Below, piece after piece: positions 33,176 through 42,001 of a stretch of DNA of 59,917 nucleotides (its first letter is position 1; every line of letters begins with the position of its first letter). This DNA is from a virus. Made by a program: the position numbers and the translations under genes. The stretch lies in IMG/VR virus record IMGVR_UViG_3300024999_000114, positions 1 through 59,917 of that record; one strand, given 5' to 3'. The notes beneath the pieces are model-generated. The model had not been told where the DNA came from. It saw nothing but the letters and a program-made list of their open reading frames with translations, and ran no database searches.

Positions 33176-34045
33176 TTAAACCTCATACCCCTTCACCACA
33201 ATAAAGCAATCCAAGGCTCCTGAAGTTGTAACCTTCAAGACATTATCCGCAGTCGCAGAGACATCCGGGGAATTCGCACTTTCCACCACTAATCCATTAA
33301 CCCCAAGCTTGTACTCGCGTATAATTGTGGAATCATCCAAAAGTGTGATCGTTCCTGCCGTTGCCGTACTCGCGACAATATCTGTTATGGCAAATTTCTT
33401 ACCACTAGCCGGAGTCCATAGGGCTGCGGCGGTTTGTTGTGCTGTATAATCTCCTGTTTTACGAAGATTTGTCAAACTTGTTCCGGTGCCTTGTAGCTGT
33501 GCCATTATTCCTTTTAGATTGGCATTTACCGAACTTGATGCCGTGGGGTCGATATTTTTTGCATCAGCCTTTACTCCCAAGGTCGCAATATCCCCATCTG
33601 CCACCATGACGGGATCGATGTTAACACCCTTGGTATAATGAATCATAATAAAACTTGTTTGAGGCGTAGCACCATTTACATATCTGCATCTTGAATAACG
33701 TCTGCTTAATTTTGTCCAAGCTAATATATTTGAGACTCCTGCCGAAACTACCGCAGACGATGTCGTTGTCCAGTTTGTTCCATTGTGGCTCTCTTCTAAA
33801 TAAAGGTTTCCGCTTTGATCAGCTAATACCCAAATACGCGTGTAACCGTCAGGGATAGTTTGTTCTGGTCTATCCACAACAGGCGAAGTATACGTTGCAT
33901 TAGCTCCAAGCAAATCTCCTGTTCCTATAGTAGTATCCACTAATACCATAGGGATATTGCCGGAAGCCGGATAGACCGGAACGGAATTATTGGCATCAGC
34001 TACCAATTTTACTTCATGCCCTTGTGCATCACTTAGTCGTGGCAT
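33176..34045 (-). CDS. Beta-rich virion protein
   Basis: 289 residues starting MPRLSDAQGHEVKLVADANN; beta-rich with a discoidin-like SGNLYLEESHNGTNWTTTSS segment. Decoration or tail role is likely. Overlaps the upstream gene by 17 bases. Confidence 0.55.
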   Translation of the reverse strand: MPRLSDAQGHEVKLVADANNSVPVYPASGNIPMVLVDTTIGTGDLLGANATYTSPVVDRPEQTIPDGYTRIWVLADQSGNLYLEESHNGTNWTTTSSAVVSAGVSNILAWTKLSRRYSRCRYVNGATPQTSFIMIHYTKGVNIDPVMVADGDIATLGVKADAKNIDPTASSSVNANLKGIMAQLQGTGTSLTNLRKTGDYTAQQTAAALWTPASGKKFAITDIVASTATAGTITLLDDSTIIREYKLGVNGLVVESANSPDVSATADNVLKVTTSGALDCFIVVKGYEV

Positions 34046-34289
34046 TTGTTTTCCCCCTTTTGGCTATTTGTTTAGGTTTTACTGTATTAACTTCTTTCTG
34101 CACTAAGCCCTTCGCGATTGGGCTTAGGACTGCGAGAAGTTGAGATAACCAGTCGTTTGAAGTGTTGTTATTTTCGACCACGTTTGAAACGAGGACGGAT
34201 AATAGCTCATTGGTTTTTCTTGCTTCTTTGCGAATGTCGTAGAGTAGTTGGCGTTCTGTTGTTGAGGTATCAATTTGAGATTCTTGCAT
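34029..34289 (-). CDS. Small helical virion-region protein
   Basis: 86 residues starting MQESQIDTSTTERQLLYDIR; helical with a basic tail (KPKQIAKRGKTNATTK). Begins after a terminator hairpin. Function unknown. Confidence 0.55.
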   Translation of the reverse strand: MQESQIDTSTTERQLLYDIRKEARKTNELLSVLVSNVVENNNTSNDWLSQLLAVLSPIAKGLVQKEVNTVKPKQIAKRGKTNATTK

Positions 34290-34302
34290 AAGTTCACATC
34301 CT

Positions 34303-34330
34303 TAAAAAGAAGAGGGCGATTAAGCCCTCT
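34303..34330 (-). terminator. Terminator downstream of the head genes
   Basis: On the minus strand AGAGGGC pairs with GCCCTCT over a six-base loop and is followed by TCTTTTT. It follows the capsid and decoration genes and may partly separate them from the tail genes. Confidence 0.8.
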
Positions 34331-34805
34331 ATAGTGCTGTGTAATATATTTCGTAAGTGCCGACAAGCCCTGCGGTTGCCCCGCCAGCGACCATTGAACC
34401 TGTCACCCATTTACCAGATGCCAATCGTTTGAATGGTTTTCCGTTTGTTCCTGCACTTTCATCGTTGGTGAATATTCCCGTTGCCGCTGCGATGTCTTTA
34501 CCGTCGATTAGGGTATCACTAGAGGTTGTTGCGTTGGTGGCAGTAGTACCAACATCAATGGAACATGCTCCGGTAGTTTTTGTGGTTACATTTAGGACTA
34601 CATGAGTTACCAGGATTGCTCCTGCTTCTGGATTTGCCCATGCGAATATTCCTCCGCCTGTATCGACAGCCGCTAATGCTCCGGTAACTTTCTTCATGGA
34701 ACGATTGAGTTCTGCGGCGGTTGCTGTTATTACTACGCCTCCCATAGAAAAAGAATCTGCATCTACGATGGTAAAATTACTAACTCCTTCGGGCATGTTA
34801 TTCAC
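34329..34805 (-). CDS. Head-associated beta-rich protein (decoration candidate)
   Basis: 158 residues starting MNNMPEGVSNFTIVDADSFS; beta-rich, with GSMVAGGATAGLVGTYEIYY near the end. Directly follows the capsid gene. Decoration or head-fibre role inferred. Confidence 0.6.
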   Translation of the reverse strand: MNNMPEGVSNFTIVDADSFSMGGVVITATAAELNRSMKKVTGALAAVDTGGGIFAWANPEAGAILVTHVVLNVTTKTTGACSIDVGTTATNATTSSDTLIDGKDIAAATGIFTNDESAGTNGKPFKRLASGKWVTGSMVAGGATAGLVGTYEIYYTAL

Positions 34806-34825
34806 TCCTTTTAAAAATAAAGTAA

Positions 34826-34852
34826 GGCGAGTATTTCTACCCGCCTGTTAAT
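34826..34852 (-). other. Hairpin after the capsid gene
   Basis: On the minus strand AGGCGGGTA pairs with TACTCGCCT (one bulge) over GAAA, with TTACTTTATTTTT downstream. A weak terminator or RNA-stabilising stem. Confidence 0.45.
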
Positions 34853-35862
34853 TAAAGTGCTGTTGCCCCTGCAAGACCAGGTGCGCCACAAAGGATTGTT
34901 CTAAAATTGTTGATACCTGCTGAGTACCTGCTTCTTCCGGCGAACACGTTGGAATCGTCATTGTCATTAATGTACGACTTTGTAGTGAGAGGAATGCGAT
35001 CCAACCAAATCAGTGCTTGATACGCTTCGTTGAATGCAGAATCCATGATGAACCATGTATCAAGGCCGCTAGTTGTTCCCGCAAACGCTGTGAGGTAAGG
35101 CGATATTACGACATTCCAGCGAGATGCGTTAATATTAATTCCATTATTTGCCGTTGTTGGGTTTAATTCGGATCCGATGGCCTCGAATACCAATTTCTTG
35201 ATAGATGCCTTGTCGGGGATAATGATAGTGTCGGGAGTCACCGAGAGTATGTGGCCATCATCGTCAGTTAGATAATGCGCTTTTTCCTCAAGGTAGTTCA
35301 AGTTGTCGTAGGAGAACGGCGCATTGTAGAGGTTAGACTGTACGCCAGTTCCGCCAGTAATGGAAGGATGGTCAACCGCAAACATTGCCTTGCCGTCAGC
35401 ACCAGAGATGTCAAAGTTTTTGCCCATGAAATTCATTGTGGTAGCATTTCCCTTATTAATAATGCCAGCCGCAAAAAGTTCCTTTGTCCGATTGTAGGAC
35501 AACATGAAGGCAGAAGCACGAGACTTAACCTTACCGAACTTGGCATCCTCAACCATCTCTTGGGTCACGGAGAATTGGTTCTTCCAAGTTTCAGGCTCAA
35601 TGGTCTTACTGTATCCTTCTTGGAAAGTAGATTCAGGATATTTCCCATTTTCCCCCACAGGACTGAAATTCCCGAGACTTGTCTCAATGGTATACTTATT
35701 GGCAAAATCCTTCGTCTCATCCATATAAAAAACCTTGTTAATAATGGACATCTTTTGGAAGGCTTCCTCTTGCTGTTCTAGCATCATCTTAATAGGCTCT
35801 TGACTCTTACCGAAAATAGAATCATTTACTCCACTTGCTTTACTAAAAATCATTTTCTTCAC
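34852..35862 (-). CDS. Major capsid protein (HK97-fold, gpT-like)
   Basis: 336 residues. It has the expected length and pattern: helical N-arm (MMLEQQEEAFQKMSIINKVF), PETWKNQFSVTQEMVEDAKFG, a P-domain segment with YLEEKAHYLTDDDG, and a GDNFRTIL-like end (GINNFRTILCGAP). It resembles Mu gpT-type heads. The scaffold and decoration genes upstream agree. A hairpin precedes the gene. Confidence 0.82.
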   Translation of the reverse strand: MKKMIFSKASGVNDSIFGKSQEPIKMMLEQQEEAFQKMSIINKVFYMDETKDFANKYTIETSLGNFSPVGENGKYPESTFQEGYSKTIEPETWKNQFSVTQEMVEDAKFGKVKSRASAFMLSYNRTKELFAAGIINKGNATTMNFMGKNFDISGADGKAMFAVDHPSITGGTGVQSNLYNAPFSYDNLNYLEEKAHYLTDDDGHILSVTPDTIIIPDKASIKKLVFEAIGSELNPTTANNGININASRWNVVISPYLTAFAGTTSGLDTWFIMDSAFNEAYQALIWLDRIPLTTKSYINDNDDSNVFAGRSRYSAGINNFRTILCGAPGLAGATAL

Positions 35863-35876
35863 TCCTTAAAATTTCA

Positions 35877-35906
35877 TACAAAAAGGACCTCCATATCGAA
35901 GGTCCT
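35877..35906 (-). terminator. Attenuator-like hairpin before the capsid gene
   Basis: GGACCT pairs with AGGTCC around a nine-base loop; TTTTTG follows on the minus strand, 15-20 bases before the capsid ribosome binding site. Confidence 0.6.
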
Positions 35907-35939
35907 TACTAGGTCATGCTATTGAATTACTAAATCAAC

Positions 35940-36341
35940 TTATCTGCGGAAATAACCCTTCACATTGGAAGTGGTTGTTGCCCCATCAGTCGCACTAATC
36001 TCAAATACTCCGCTAGAACTCGTTGCTGTACAAAGCAACCCATCAGTATGCAATGTAACCTTAGTCCCGATCACGGTAGTCGCCACAGTCGCCATACTCT
36101 TTGTGGAAAATTCTAGCAACTCAGTAACCCGAATAACGGGTAAATCTGTAACGGAAGTTGCCTCAGCAGTACGGTCGCACATTGCAATAAACTCCGGCAC
36201 TCCGGTAGCCGCACACTTTGTCAATCTTCCAGACGTTTGCGACAACGCTTCACCAAGGGTTGCTCCCTCATTATCAGTTAAGAGGAAATACTCAAAAGGT
36301 GCTTGTGTGCCATTAAGTCCACCTACTACTTTAAAAGCCAT
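35940..36341 (-). CDS. DUF2190-like head decoration protein
   Basis: 133 residues, all-beta: GLNGTQAPFEYFLLTDNEGA, then RLTKCAATGVPEFIAMCDRT and the TVIGTKVTLHTDGLLC strand. This matches the capsid stabilising/decoration family next to major capsid genes. Confidence 0.7.
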   Translation of the reverse strand: MAFKVVGGLNGTQAPFEYFLLTDNEGATLGEALSQTSGRLTKCAATGVPEFIAMCDRTAEATSVTDLPVIRVTELLEFSTKSMATVATTVIGTKVTLHTDGLLCTATSSSGVFEISATDGATTTSNVKGYFRR

Positions 36342-36355
36342 CTAAATCCATCTCC

Positions 36356-37252
36356 TTAATTTTTACTAGCCTTATAATGCTTCTTGTACTCATCCATGCT
36401 CTTACCCGGATTAAACTTCTTGTACATCTCCATGACATCATCGGGAATCCTCACCGTATCCCCTTCGACTCCCTTGCCATTGCCCCTCACATGATCCTTC
36501 GACTGAATGTTGTTCAGGGTAGCTTGTTTAGCCGCCTCAACCCTCCTCGTCTCGATGTTCTTCCTCTCGACAACAAGATAGGCCTCGTTCAGCGTTAACC
36601 CTGTACTTCCATTCTTCCACTTCCTCCAAACATCCGGCGGGACATCAGCTACACCCTTGATCTCCGGATACTCCTTCGTCAGCTCATCAAACGAACTAAC
36701 GAGAAAACTATCTTCCTGTGCCCGGATTGCAGCTTGCTTAAACTCCCTTGCCGCCTGAAGATCAGGATGCTCATCTACGAGCTTCTTTACCATGTCCGGG
36801 TCAATGCCCTTAGCGGCGTATTCCTCGCGCCTTAGAGCTTCTTCAAATTGCGCTACGTTGTGAATACCATGCGACTGACCATATTTCTCAGCCACATCAG
36901 CATCGGAGAAAACACCATACTGCCCGAACTTGCGGGCTATTTGTGCGTCCCTTTGACGTTGTGCCTCAACTTCTATTGCTCGACGTTCTGCCGCTTCTGC
37001 CTTACGTCTAAGGTCTGCGAATGCGGCATTCTGTTCAGGCGATTGCTTTTGTTTAACATCTACTTCATTCGCATTATCGGTTGCTCCTTCACCTTGGTTT
37101 GATTCAAGCTCTGTGGAGTCTATTGATATATCGGATGAGTTATCCGTTGATTCTATTGACTCGGTTGATTCTTGGGGAGATGCGATTCCCCCGCCTCCAG
37201 CATCAATCTCATCCATAAACGGATGCAAATTACAATTAAAAAAGTTAAACAT
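36356..37252 (-). CDS. Scaffolding protein
   Basis: 298 residues, strongly charged and coiled-coil: acidic Ser/Glu-rich N-terminus, central AFADLRRKAEAAERRAIEVE, C-terminal basic patch KKFNPGKSMDEYKKHYKASK that could contact the coat. The order portal-scaffold-coat is standard. Confidence 0.78.
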   Translation of the reverse strand: MFNFFNCNLHPFMDEIDAGGGGIASPQESTESIESTDNSSDISIDSTELESNQGEGATDNANEVDVKQKQSPEQNAAFADLRRKAEAAERRAIEVEAQRQRDAQIARKFGQYGVFSDADVAEKYGQSHGIHNVAQFEEALRREEYAAKGIDPDMVKKLVDEHPDLQAAREFKQAAIRAQEDSFLVSSFDELTKEYPEIKGVADVPPDVWRKWKNGSTGLTLNEAYLVVERKNIETRRVEAAKQATLNNIQSKDHVRGNGKGVEGDTVRIPDDVMEMYKKFNPGKSMDEYKKHYKASKN

Positions 37253-37257
37253 TCTAA

Positions 37258-37288
37258 TACCTCCGCATTTTTACGCTATGCAAGCGAA
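37258..37288. repeat. Leader repeat, copy 1 (before scaffold gene)
   Basis: TACCTCCGCATTTTTACGCT and the next eleven bases match copy 2 at 37841 in about 27 of 31 positions. On the minus strand it holds a CGCT-AGCG hairpin, an A run and the scaffold ribosome binding site. Confidence 0.7.
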
Positions 37289-37317
37289 ATACGCCATTAG
37301 GCGGCGAACCCGTGATA

Positions 37318-37836
37318 TTACATTCCCATTGCATCTTGGCTGAATGGCATATTTTCCTTCCTAACTTGAATGGAGAAATGTTCTGCATCCCTGAATACCT
37401 TAAAACGCTTATTAAATCTCTTTTCTCCAACCCTGATGTCAACTCGCCAACCTTTTTCATCCTTGTCATAATAAACACCATTAATGCCCGTCTTTGAATT
37501 CTTACTCAGCTTTCGATTCTGCCCATTCTCGGCTATTGTCGCCAGCCTAATATTGCATCTCCTATTATCCAATGTGTCGCGACTTTTATGGTCCACGACA
37601 TGGCCTTGGGGAGCATTAAGTAGGAGTCTCGACAAGGAACGGCTAACTCGCTGAATATTCATAACCACATAATAATCTCCATTGTGGCGACTATCACAAC
37701 CAGCAAACCATGTGCCACTTAAGGAGTTCGCCAACGGCAGGTCTACAGTGTCTATTGTTGTTTCAAGGATTTTGCCATTTTTGCATTGAAGGAAGACTAC
37801 TGTAATATCACCGCGAATTTCATACTTATTTTTCAT
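37318..37836 (-). CDS. HNH homing endonuclease with AP2-type domain
   Basis: 172 residues. HNH part: HVVDHKSRDTLDNRRCNIRL. C-terminal AP2/ERF-like domain: GINGVYYDKDEKGWRVDIRV. This is the common phage homing-endonuclease fusion. It is inserted between the head genes and preceded by a duplicate of the scaffold leader. Confidence 0.88.
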   Translation of the reverse strand: MKNKYEIRGDITVVFLQCKNGKILETTIDTVDLPLANSLSGTWFAGCDSRHNGDYYVVMNIQRVSRSLSRLLLNAPQGHVVDHKSRDTLDNRRCNIRLATIAENGQNRKLSKNSKTGINGVYYDKDEKGWRVDIRVGEKRFNKRFKVFRDAEHFSIQVRKENMPFSQDAMGM

Positions 37837-37840
37837 TATT

Positions 37841-37870
37841 TACCTCCCGTTTTTACGCTACTCAAGCGAT
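37841..37870. repeat. Leader repeat, copy 2 (before HNH gene)
   Basis: TACCTCCCGTTTTTACGCTA and the following ten bases repeat the scaffold leader (copy 1). It supplies the HNH ribosome binding site. Confidence 0.7.
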
Positions 37871-37907
37871 TCGCACCGTCTTTTCCGATGAGTCAGCCAC
37901 TACTAGG

Positions 37908-37965
37908 CAAAAGAAAAGGTATACCTATGGTAATTAGGTATACCTTGGTAAACGTTTACCTTTTA
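37908..37965 (-). terminator. Palindrome cluster, probable terminator
   Basis: Two GGTATACC palindromes pair as AAGGTATACC...GGTATACCTT, followed on the minus strand by TTCTTTT. A separate perfect palindrome GGTAAACGTTTACC lies beside them. Confidence 0.6.
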
Positions 37966-37971
37966 GTAAAC

Positions 37972-38103
37972 TTACTTACCAGAACCCGAACGAAGGTCTT
38001 TGCCGGTTGACTTCTTAGGCGCAGCATTCTTTTTGTCCATGTTGGTTGCCTTGATGTACCCTGCGCTGTTTTGGGGGATTTTCATTTTGTCTTTCATTGC
38101 CAT
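37972..38103 (-). CDS. Small Lys-rich protein (43 aa)
   Basis: Starts MAMKDKMKIPQNSAGYIKAT; strongly basic (12 Lys/Arg). Clear GGTGGTG-type ribosome binding site. It could bind DNA or be packaged in the head. Function unknown. Confidence 0.5.
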   Translation of the reverse strand: MAMKDKMKIPQNSAGYIKATNMDKKNAAPKKSTGKDLRSGSGK

Positions 38104-38218
38104 CACCACCTTTCAAGCGAGGTAATGTCGCCGCTTTAGACGACTGCATAAAAATAAGAACCTTATCGGTTCGTCAGTTGGCGTTTATTCGTGGTCATTT
38201 GAAACTACCACGGACTAT

Positions 38219-38395
38219 TTAGCATGGTTTCTTACCCATACCACCCTTTTTGCCAGACTTTGGTGCAGATTTCTTAGCCATTTTATCAACTCCTTTCATC
38301 GGCATCATTCCTTTGGGTCCGATACCAGGCATGGCCTTGGCTAACATAATGTCGATCTTAACGGTTGGCTTTTTCTTTGCGTCTTTTTTAGGCAT
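38219..38395 (-). CDS. Small Lys/Gly/Met-rich protein (58 aa)
   Basis: Starts MPKKDAKKKPTVKIDIMLAK and ends MAKKSAPKSGKKGGMGKKPC. AGGAGGT precedes the start. Extremely basic, low-complexity, histone-tail-like; position in the head operon suggests a DNA-binding internal protein, unproven. Confidence 0.5.
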   Translation of the reverse strand: MPKKDAKKKPTVKIDIMLAKAMPGIGPKGMMPMKGVDKMAKKSAPKSGKKGGMGKKPC

Positions 38396-38408
38396 TATTG
38401 TTGACCTC

Positions 38409-38657
38409 CTATGATTTCAATTTGACCAACTCTTTAATAATTCGTTCAGGTTCAATATGATTGAAGATATATAGAAGTTCTTCCCCGAACTCGTTCCTTA
38501 TGCTGGTAAGCAAATCTTCCGATTTATTAAAATTCACCGTATCTCCATTAGGTAATACTAGGTCAATCCTTTCCTTCATTAGCCTAGCCAAAAGAAAACA
38601 CTCAGTATCCGTGTACCGTTGAGTCCTTTTCTTGTATTCATGCACCTTGTCCACCAC
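38409..38657 (-). CDS. Hypothetical protein overlapping portal
   Basis: 82 residues, MVDKVHEYKKRTQRYTDTEC; helical. It overlaps the end of the portal gene by 20 bases. Function unknown. Confidence 0.55.
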   Translation of the reverse strand: MVDKVHEYKKRTQRYTDTECFLLARLMKERIDLVLPNGDTVNFNKSEDLLTSIRNEFGEELLYIFNHIEPERIIKELVKLKS

Positions 38658-40791
38658 CCTGTTGTTGTATCATTAACTGCTGAACGATTTCAATCTTCTT
38701 CTCATCCGGAAGTTGAGCGAACGCATTCCGTTCCTCTTCGCTCATATGCTGCATGGCTTGCTCAAGGACTTCCTGAACTTGTTGCTGTTGGTTTACGCCA
38801 CCTTGCGGTTGTTGTGGCTCCATTGGTTGCTCTGTGCCCTGTGGCGGCATTTCTTGAGGTTGTTTATTTGCTCCAGACATTGGTGTCGGTTGCAAGCTTT
38901 GTTGTGGCATTTGTAATAGCTGTCCCATTTGGTCTGGCTGTCCTCCTTGCGACTTAATCCCCATCTTGCCTAGCATTTGAGATTGAGCATCAGGCATTAA
39001 GTCTTCGTAGTTGATAGATACTTTGGATTCAGGCTGTGCCGGTGGGGCTTTCGCCTGTGCTTCTAGTTGCTTATTGATGCTGTCGAGGATTGTCTTGGCA
39101 TTAGGGAATTTCTGCGCCACTAATTGAGTCCACAGAACTACGGATGCTGGGCCCGGGTTATATGCTCCATACTTAAGCATTTCAGTTGCTTGGTTGAATA
39201 ACCACATCTTGTCTCGCGGTAGCCCTGCCCCTGCGTCTGCTTGAAAGATGAAGTCTGTGTTGTAGTAGAGTTCTCCTGCTTTATCGCGAACAAGAAAGGC
39301 ATACTTATTGAAATCGCCGAATGAATCTTGTCCATTAGCGTCTTTTGTTACGAATGGTCGAAGTTCATCATAGAATGCTAATTTGAACTCGAACATGATT
39401 TCGTAGAGTTGCTTAAATGCGGCGTATTTGTTTGATTCTTTTGAGCGTAGGCGACCGGACGCTTGCTGTACTTGGATTTGCTTTGCTAGACCGGATACTG
39501 CGGTCGAGTCTGATTTACCTTGATATGAGTTTGTTATACCGAGGGTTGACTGTGCTGCCTTGTATTGTTGTTGAGCAAAGGCAAGGTCGTTGGAAATATT
39601 TGCAGACAAATTCTTTACATTGAGCGCGTTCAACTCGGACTGAGTGCCCCTAATAATTCCGTATAACTCATTAGATAGGTTGAACCTATGACCGTCTAAA
39701 GCTGTAACCACAACAGACCCACGTAAAATCTTTTCCTCAATAGTGGAGACTACTTTTTTATAAGCGTCTTGTTGGTCGCGGATAACATCTACGTCAGATT
39801 GTCCACCAAATGCGAAGTTGAGGGGAATGTTCTCGCGAATGATTAGAGGGTAGCGTGTTGGAGTGAAGTAGGGAACTTTTGTTCCTACGGGGAGGACTTC
39901 GCCGGGTTGCCCATTAACCGAGGATAATGTTACTTCTGTACCTAGCTCTTCAAACTCTTGAATCTTGCCGTTGATGCGCCTTGCATAAAAGTTTTCCATA
40001 TCTTCAAGGATTTCATCCTCGCACCAAACAAGCTTTGACACTTCTCCATCATCATTCTTGTACCAGCACACGATCTCTGTTACCATGTCGGGGTTGTTGG
40101 GCTGAGTGGTGTTACTGACAAGGCTAATGTTGGGAAATTGTTCTCCTACATTCTCGAGATCCACATCATACCGTTTTTTGATGTAGTTCTTTGTGACTGA
40201 ACTCAAAATAAAGAAGTAGTCCATTTTTTGAAGGTCAAATACGCCGGGTTGCGGAATAATCCTTTTGGGATGGACTGACTCTATTTCCAACTCGCCACGG
40301 TATAGGTGATGCTTAAAGTCTGGATTCCAACCCACCAACATAGCAGAGTAGCCTTGCACCGGGGTTATGCGCTCGTTAACATCATTAATGGCTGTCATGC
40401 CTAGTTCTGTTATGTCTGAGGTTAGGGAATCCTCGATCATTGTGGCTTGTACTTCATAGCCAGGGAGCTTGGTTCGGACGGAGGGTTGTGGGATTGTTGA
40501 GTCAACGCCTGTTTCTATGAATTCTAAGACTAGGTTGACTACGTTGTTGGCTTGCTTGCGCTTGCCATTAGATGTACGAGTATTCACATTGCCATCGACA
40601 ATTTTTGTGCCAAGGTAGATAGCTTCTCGCTCGTCTCTGATTGCCTCGTCGATGCCGGCGCGCGCCTCACTAAATTTGTCCTGGAATTTTTTCAGCTTGG
40701 CTTGCTGTTCTGATTCTTCTTTCATGGAGAGTTTTTTATCTTTCAACTTCTTCACCACCTTTTTGCCGAAGTCTTTTATTGCATCAATCAC
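38638..40791 (-). CDS. Portal protein
   Basis: 717 residues, the size of P22-like portals. N-terminal basic helices, then ARAGIDEAIRDEREAIYLGT, RIIPQPGVFDLQKMDYFFIL and the wing/stem region, and a long Gln/Pro/Met-rich C-terminal tail (from about residue 610). It is directly downstream of the terminase genes. Confidence 0.85.
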   Translation of the reverse strand: MIDAIKDFGKKVVKKLKDKKLSMKEESEQQAKLKKFQDKFSEARAGIDEAIRDEREAIYLGTKIVDGNVNTRTSNGKRKQANNVVNLVLEFIETGVDSTIPQPSVRTKLPGYEVQATMIEDSLTSDITELGMTAINDVNERITPVQGYSAMLVGWNPDFKHHLYRGELEIESVHPKRIIPQPGVFDLQKMDYFFILSSVTKNYIKKRYDVDLENVGEQFPNISLVSNTTQPNNPDMVTEIVCWYKNDDGEVSKLVWCEDEILEDMENFYARRINGKIQEFEELGTEVTLSSVNGQPGEVLPVGTKVPYFTPTRYPLIIRENIPLNFAFGGQSDVDVIRDQQDAYKKVVSTIEEKILRGSVVVTALDGHRFNLSNELYGIIRGTQSELNALNVKNLSANISNDLAFAQQQYKAAQSTLGITNSYQGKSDSTAVSGLAKQIQVQQASGRLRSKESNKYAAFKQLYEIMFEFKLAFYDELRPFVTKDANGQDSFGDFNKYAFLVRDKAGELYYNTDFIFQADAGAGLPRDKMWLFNQATEMLKYGAYNPGPASVVLWTQLVAQKFPNAKTILDSINKQLEAQAKAPPAQPESKVSINYEDLMPDAQSQMLGKMGIKSQGGQPDQMGQLLQMPQQSLQPTPMSGANKQPQEMPPQGTEQPMEPQQPQGGVNQQQQVQEVLEQAMQHMSEEERNAFAQLPDEKKIEIVQQLMIQQQGGGQGA

Positions 40792-40815
40792 TTACAGCAC
40801 CTCCTGAAAATGGAC

Positions 40816-40841
40816 ATAAGAAAAGCACCCCGCAGGATGCT
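40816..40841 (-). terminator. Terminator between terminase and portal genes
   Basis: AGCATCC pairs with GGGTGCT (one G-U) over TGCG, followed by TTTTCTT on the minus strand. It probably attenuates read-through into portal. Confidence 0.7.
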
Positions 40842-40850
40842 GTGAGTTCG

Positions 40851-40982
40851 TTATTTAATTTGTTCTGGTAGTTTGAATTTGTCTACCCATGTTTTAGGGT
40901 CAATGGTTAACTCTGTGGGTTTTGTGACCATTACCAACGATTCTGTGTCGAGTCGGTATTCAATTACTAACACTTTAATCAT
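40851..40982 (-). CDS. Small hypothetical protein (43 aa)
   Basis: Starts MIKVLVIEYRLDTESLVMVT. Its ATG overlaps the stop of the terminase C-terminal gene (ATGA), so it is translated by coupling. No known family. Confidence 0.55.
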   Translation of the reverse strand: MIKVLVIEYRLDTESLVMVTKPTELTIDPKTWVDKFKLPEQIK

Positions 40983-42001
40983 CTTCCAATCTTTTTAAGG
41001 ATATATGCCCTCATTTCAGGGGTAGCTCTTTCCAAATCTTCAAGCAAGTCTTCAGGAAGATCGTTCAGGTTTTGCTTCTCTACTATTTGAACAGTAAACC
41101 TCTGTTGTGGTCTTATTTCAGCCGCGATCATATCCGACATTAATAAATCATCATGTTTGCCCGGTGTTGCATCCGGTCGGTTGTTCTTGTCATAGATAAA
41201 GGTTAGGCATTCGCCGAGCATCGTAATGTCGGTGAATAATTCAATGTGTTCCTCAATAAGTGCAATTTCCTTGTCAATGATAAGTGGTCTACTATTCCCA
41301 TCAGTCTTCCATCCGAACTTCTTTTGAATTTCCTTACTGATGCTGTCGTAGGATTGGCGCATGTATTGTTTTGGGTATCTCAGGCGTTCGAGTTCTTCAA
41401 GAGGTGCAGTATTAAAGTTCATTTCAATTCCAATAAGAGCCTCGTTGAAATACTTTCCAAGGCAATAGACCTGATGAGTATATGGTTTAGAATTTGATGA
41501 TTGCATATGAAGTGTGGCGGAACGCTTTCCTGTGATGTTATTTAGGACTGTAGAAGAGTAATAATCTCCCCCTTCTCCTTTTGTGTCTCCACCAATTACA
41601 TATGGATAATCTTTTTGCACATCCTCATAAATGGTAACGAAACCTCGTTCGTCCTCTACCCAATGAATAGAATCATCCTTGATCTTATTTTGAGTATCAG
41701 GATCATCCCATTCAAAAGAAAAACGCCCTCGTTTTGGAGGGTGTTCCTTATAAAGCTTCTTTAGTTCTTCAATCCGCATCTCTACGATTTCATTTGCAAA
41801 TACAGGCCGGCCAGTTGAAAGGAACGCCTCTTTTGGATATGAGGGGTTCTCCTGCTTCATGAGGTTGTGGTCCCCGCCGCAATCGTTCTTTAGTTTCCAA
41901 CGATACCACTTGATTTGACCAAAATCAACTCCATATAGGCTTATTAGACTTTTTTCATAATCATTAAGACTTAATACCTTATTAGCTTCTTCTATATTCA
42001 T
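40979..42001 (-). CDS. terL: Terminase large subunit, C-terminal nuclease half
   Basis: 340 residues from ATG 42001, which overlaps the HNH stop and uses a GGAGGTG inside the HNH gene. It begins mid-protein (LSLNDYEKSLISLYGVDFGQ, then KWYRWKL and PSYPKEAFLSTGRPVF). It carries the RNase-H-type nuclease: VIGGDTKGEGGD, LIGIEMN and GKHDDLLMSDMIAAEI. It lacks the ATPase domain, which is encoded separately at 42495-43370. Confidence 0.88.
   Translation of the reverse strand: MNIEEANKVLSLNDYEKSLISLYGVDFGQIKWYRWKLKNDCGGDHNLMKQENPSYPKEAFLSTGRPVFANEIVEMRIEELKKLYKEHPPKRGRFSFEWDDPDTQNKIKDDSIHWVEDERGFVTIYEDVQKDYPYVIGGDTKGEGGDYYSSTVLNNITGKRSATLHMQSSNSKPYTHQVYCLGKYFNEALIGIEMNFNTAPLEELERLRYPKQYMRQSYDSISKEIQKKFGWKTDGNSRPLIIDKEIALIEEHIELFTDITMLGECLTFIYDKNNRPDATPGKHDDLLMSDMIAAEIRPQQRFTVQIVEKQNLNDLPEDLLEDLERATPEMRAYILKKIGR
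41977..42001. repeat. Direct repeat flanking the HNH insertion in terL, copy 1
   Basis: Contains (minus strand) ATGAATATA, nine bases, then AATAAGG. Copy 2 at 42500-42523 has the same two blocks eight bases apart. The AATAAGG is read in the same frame in both halves of terL. Confidence 0.55.
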
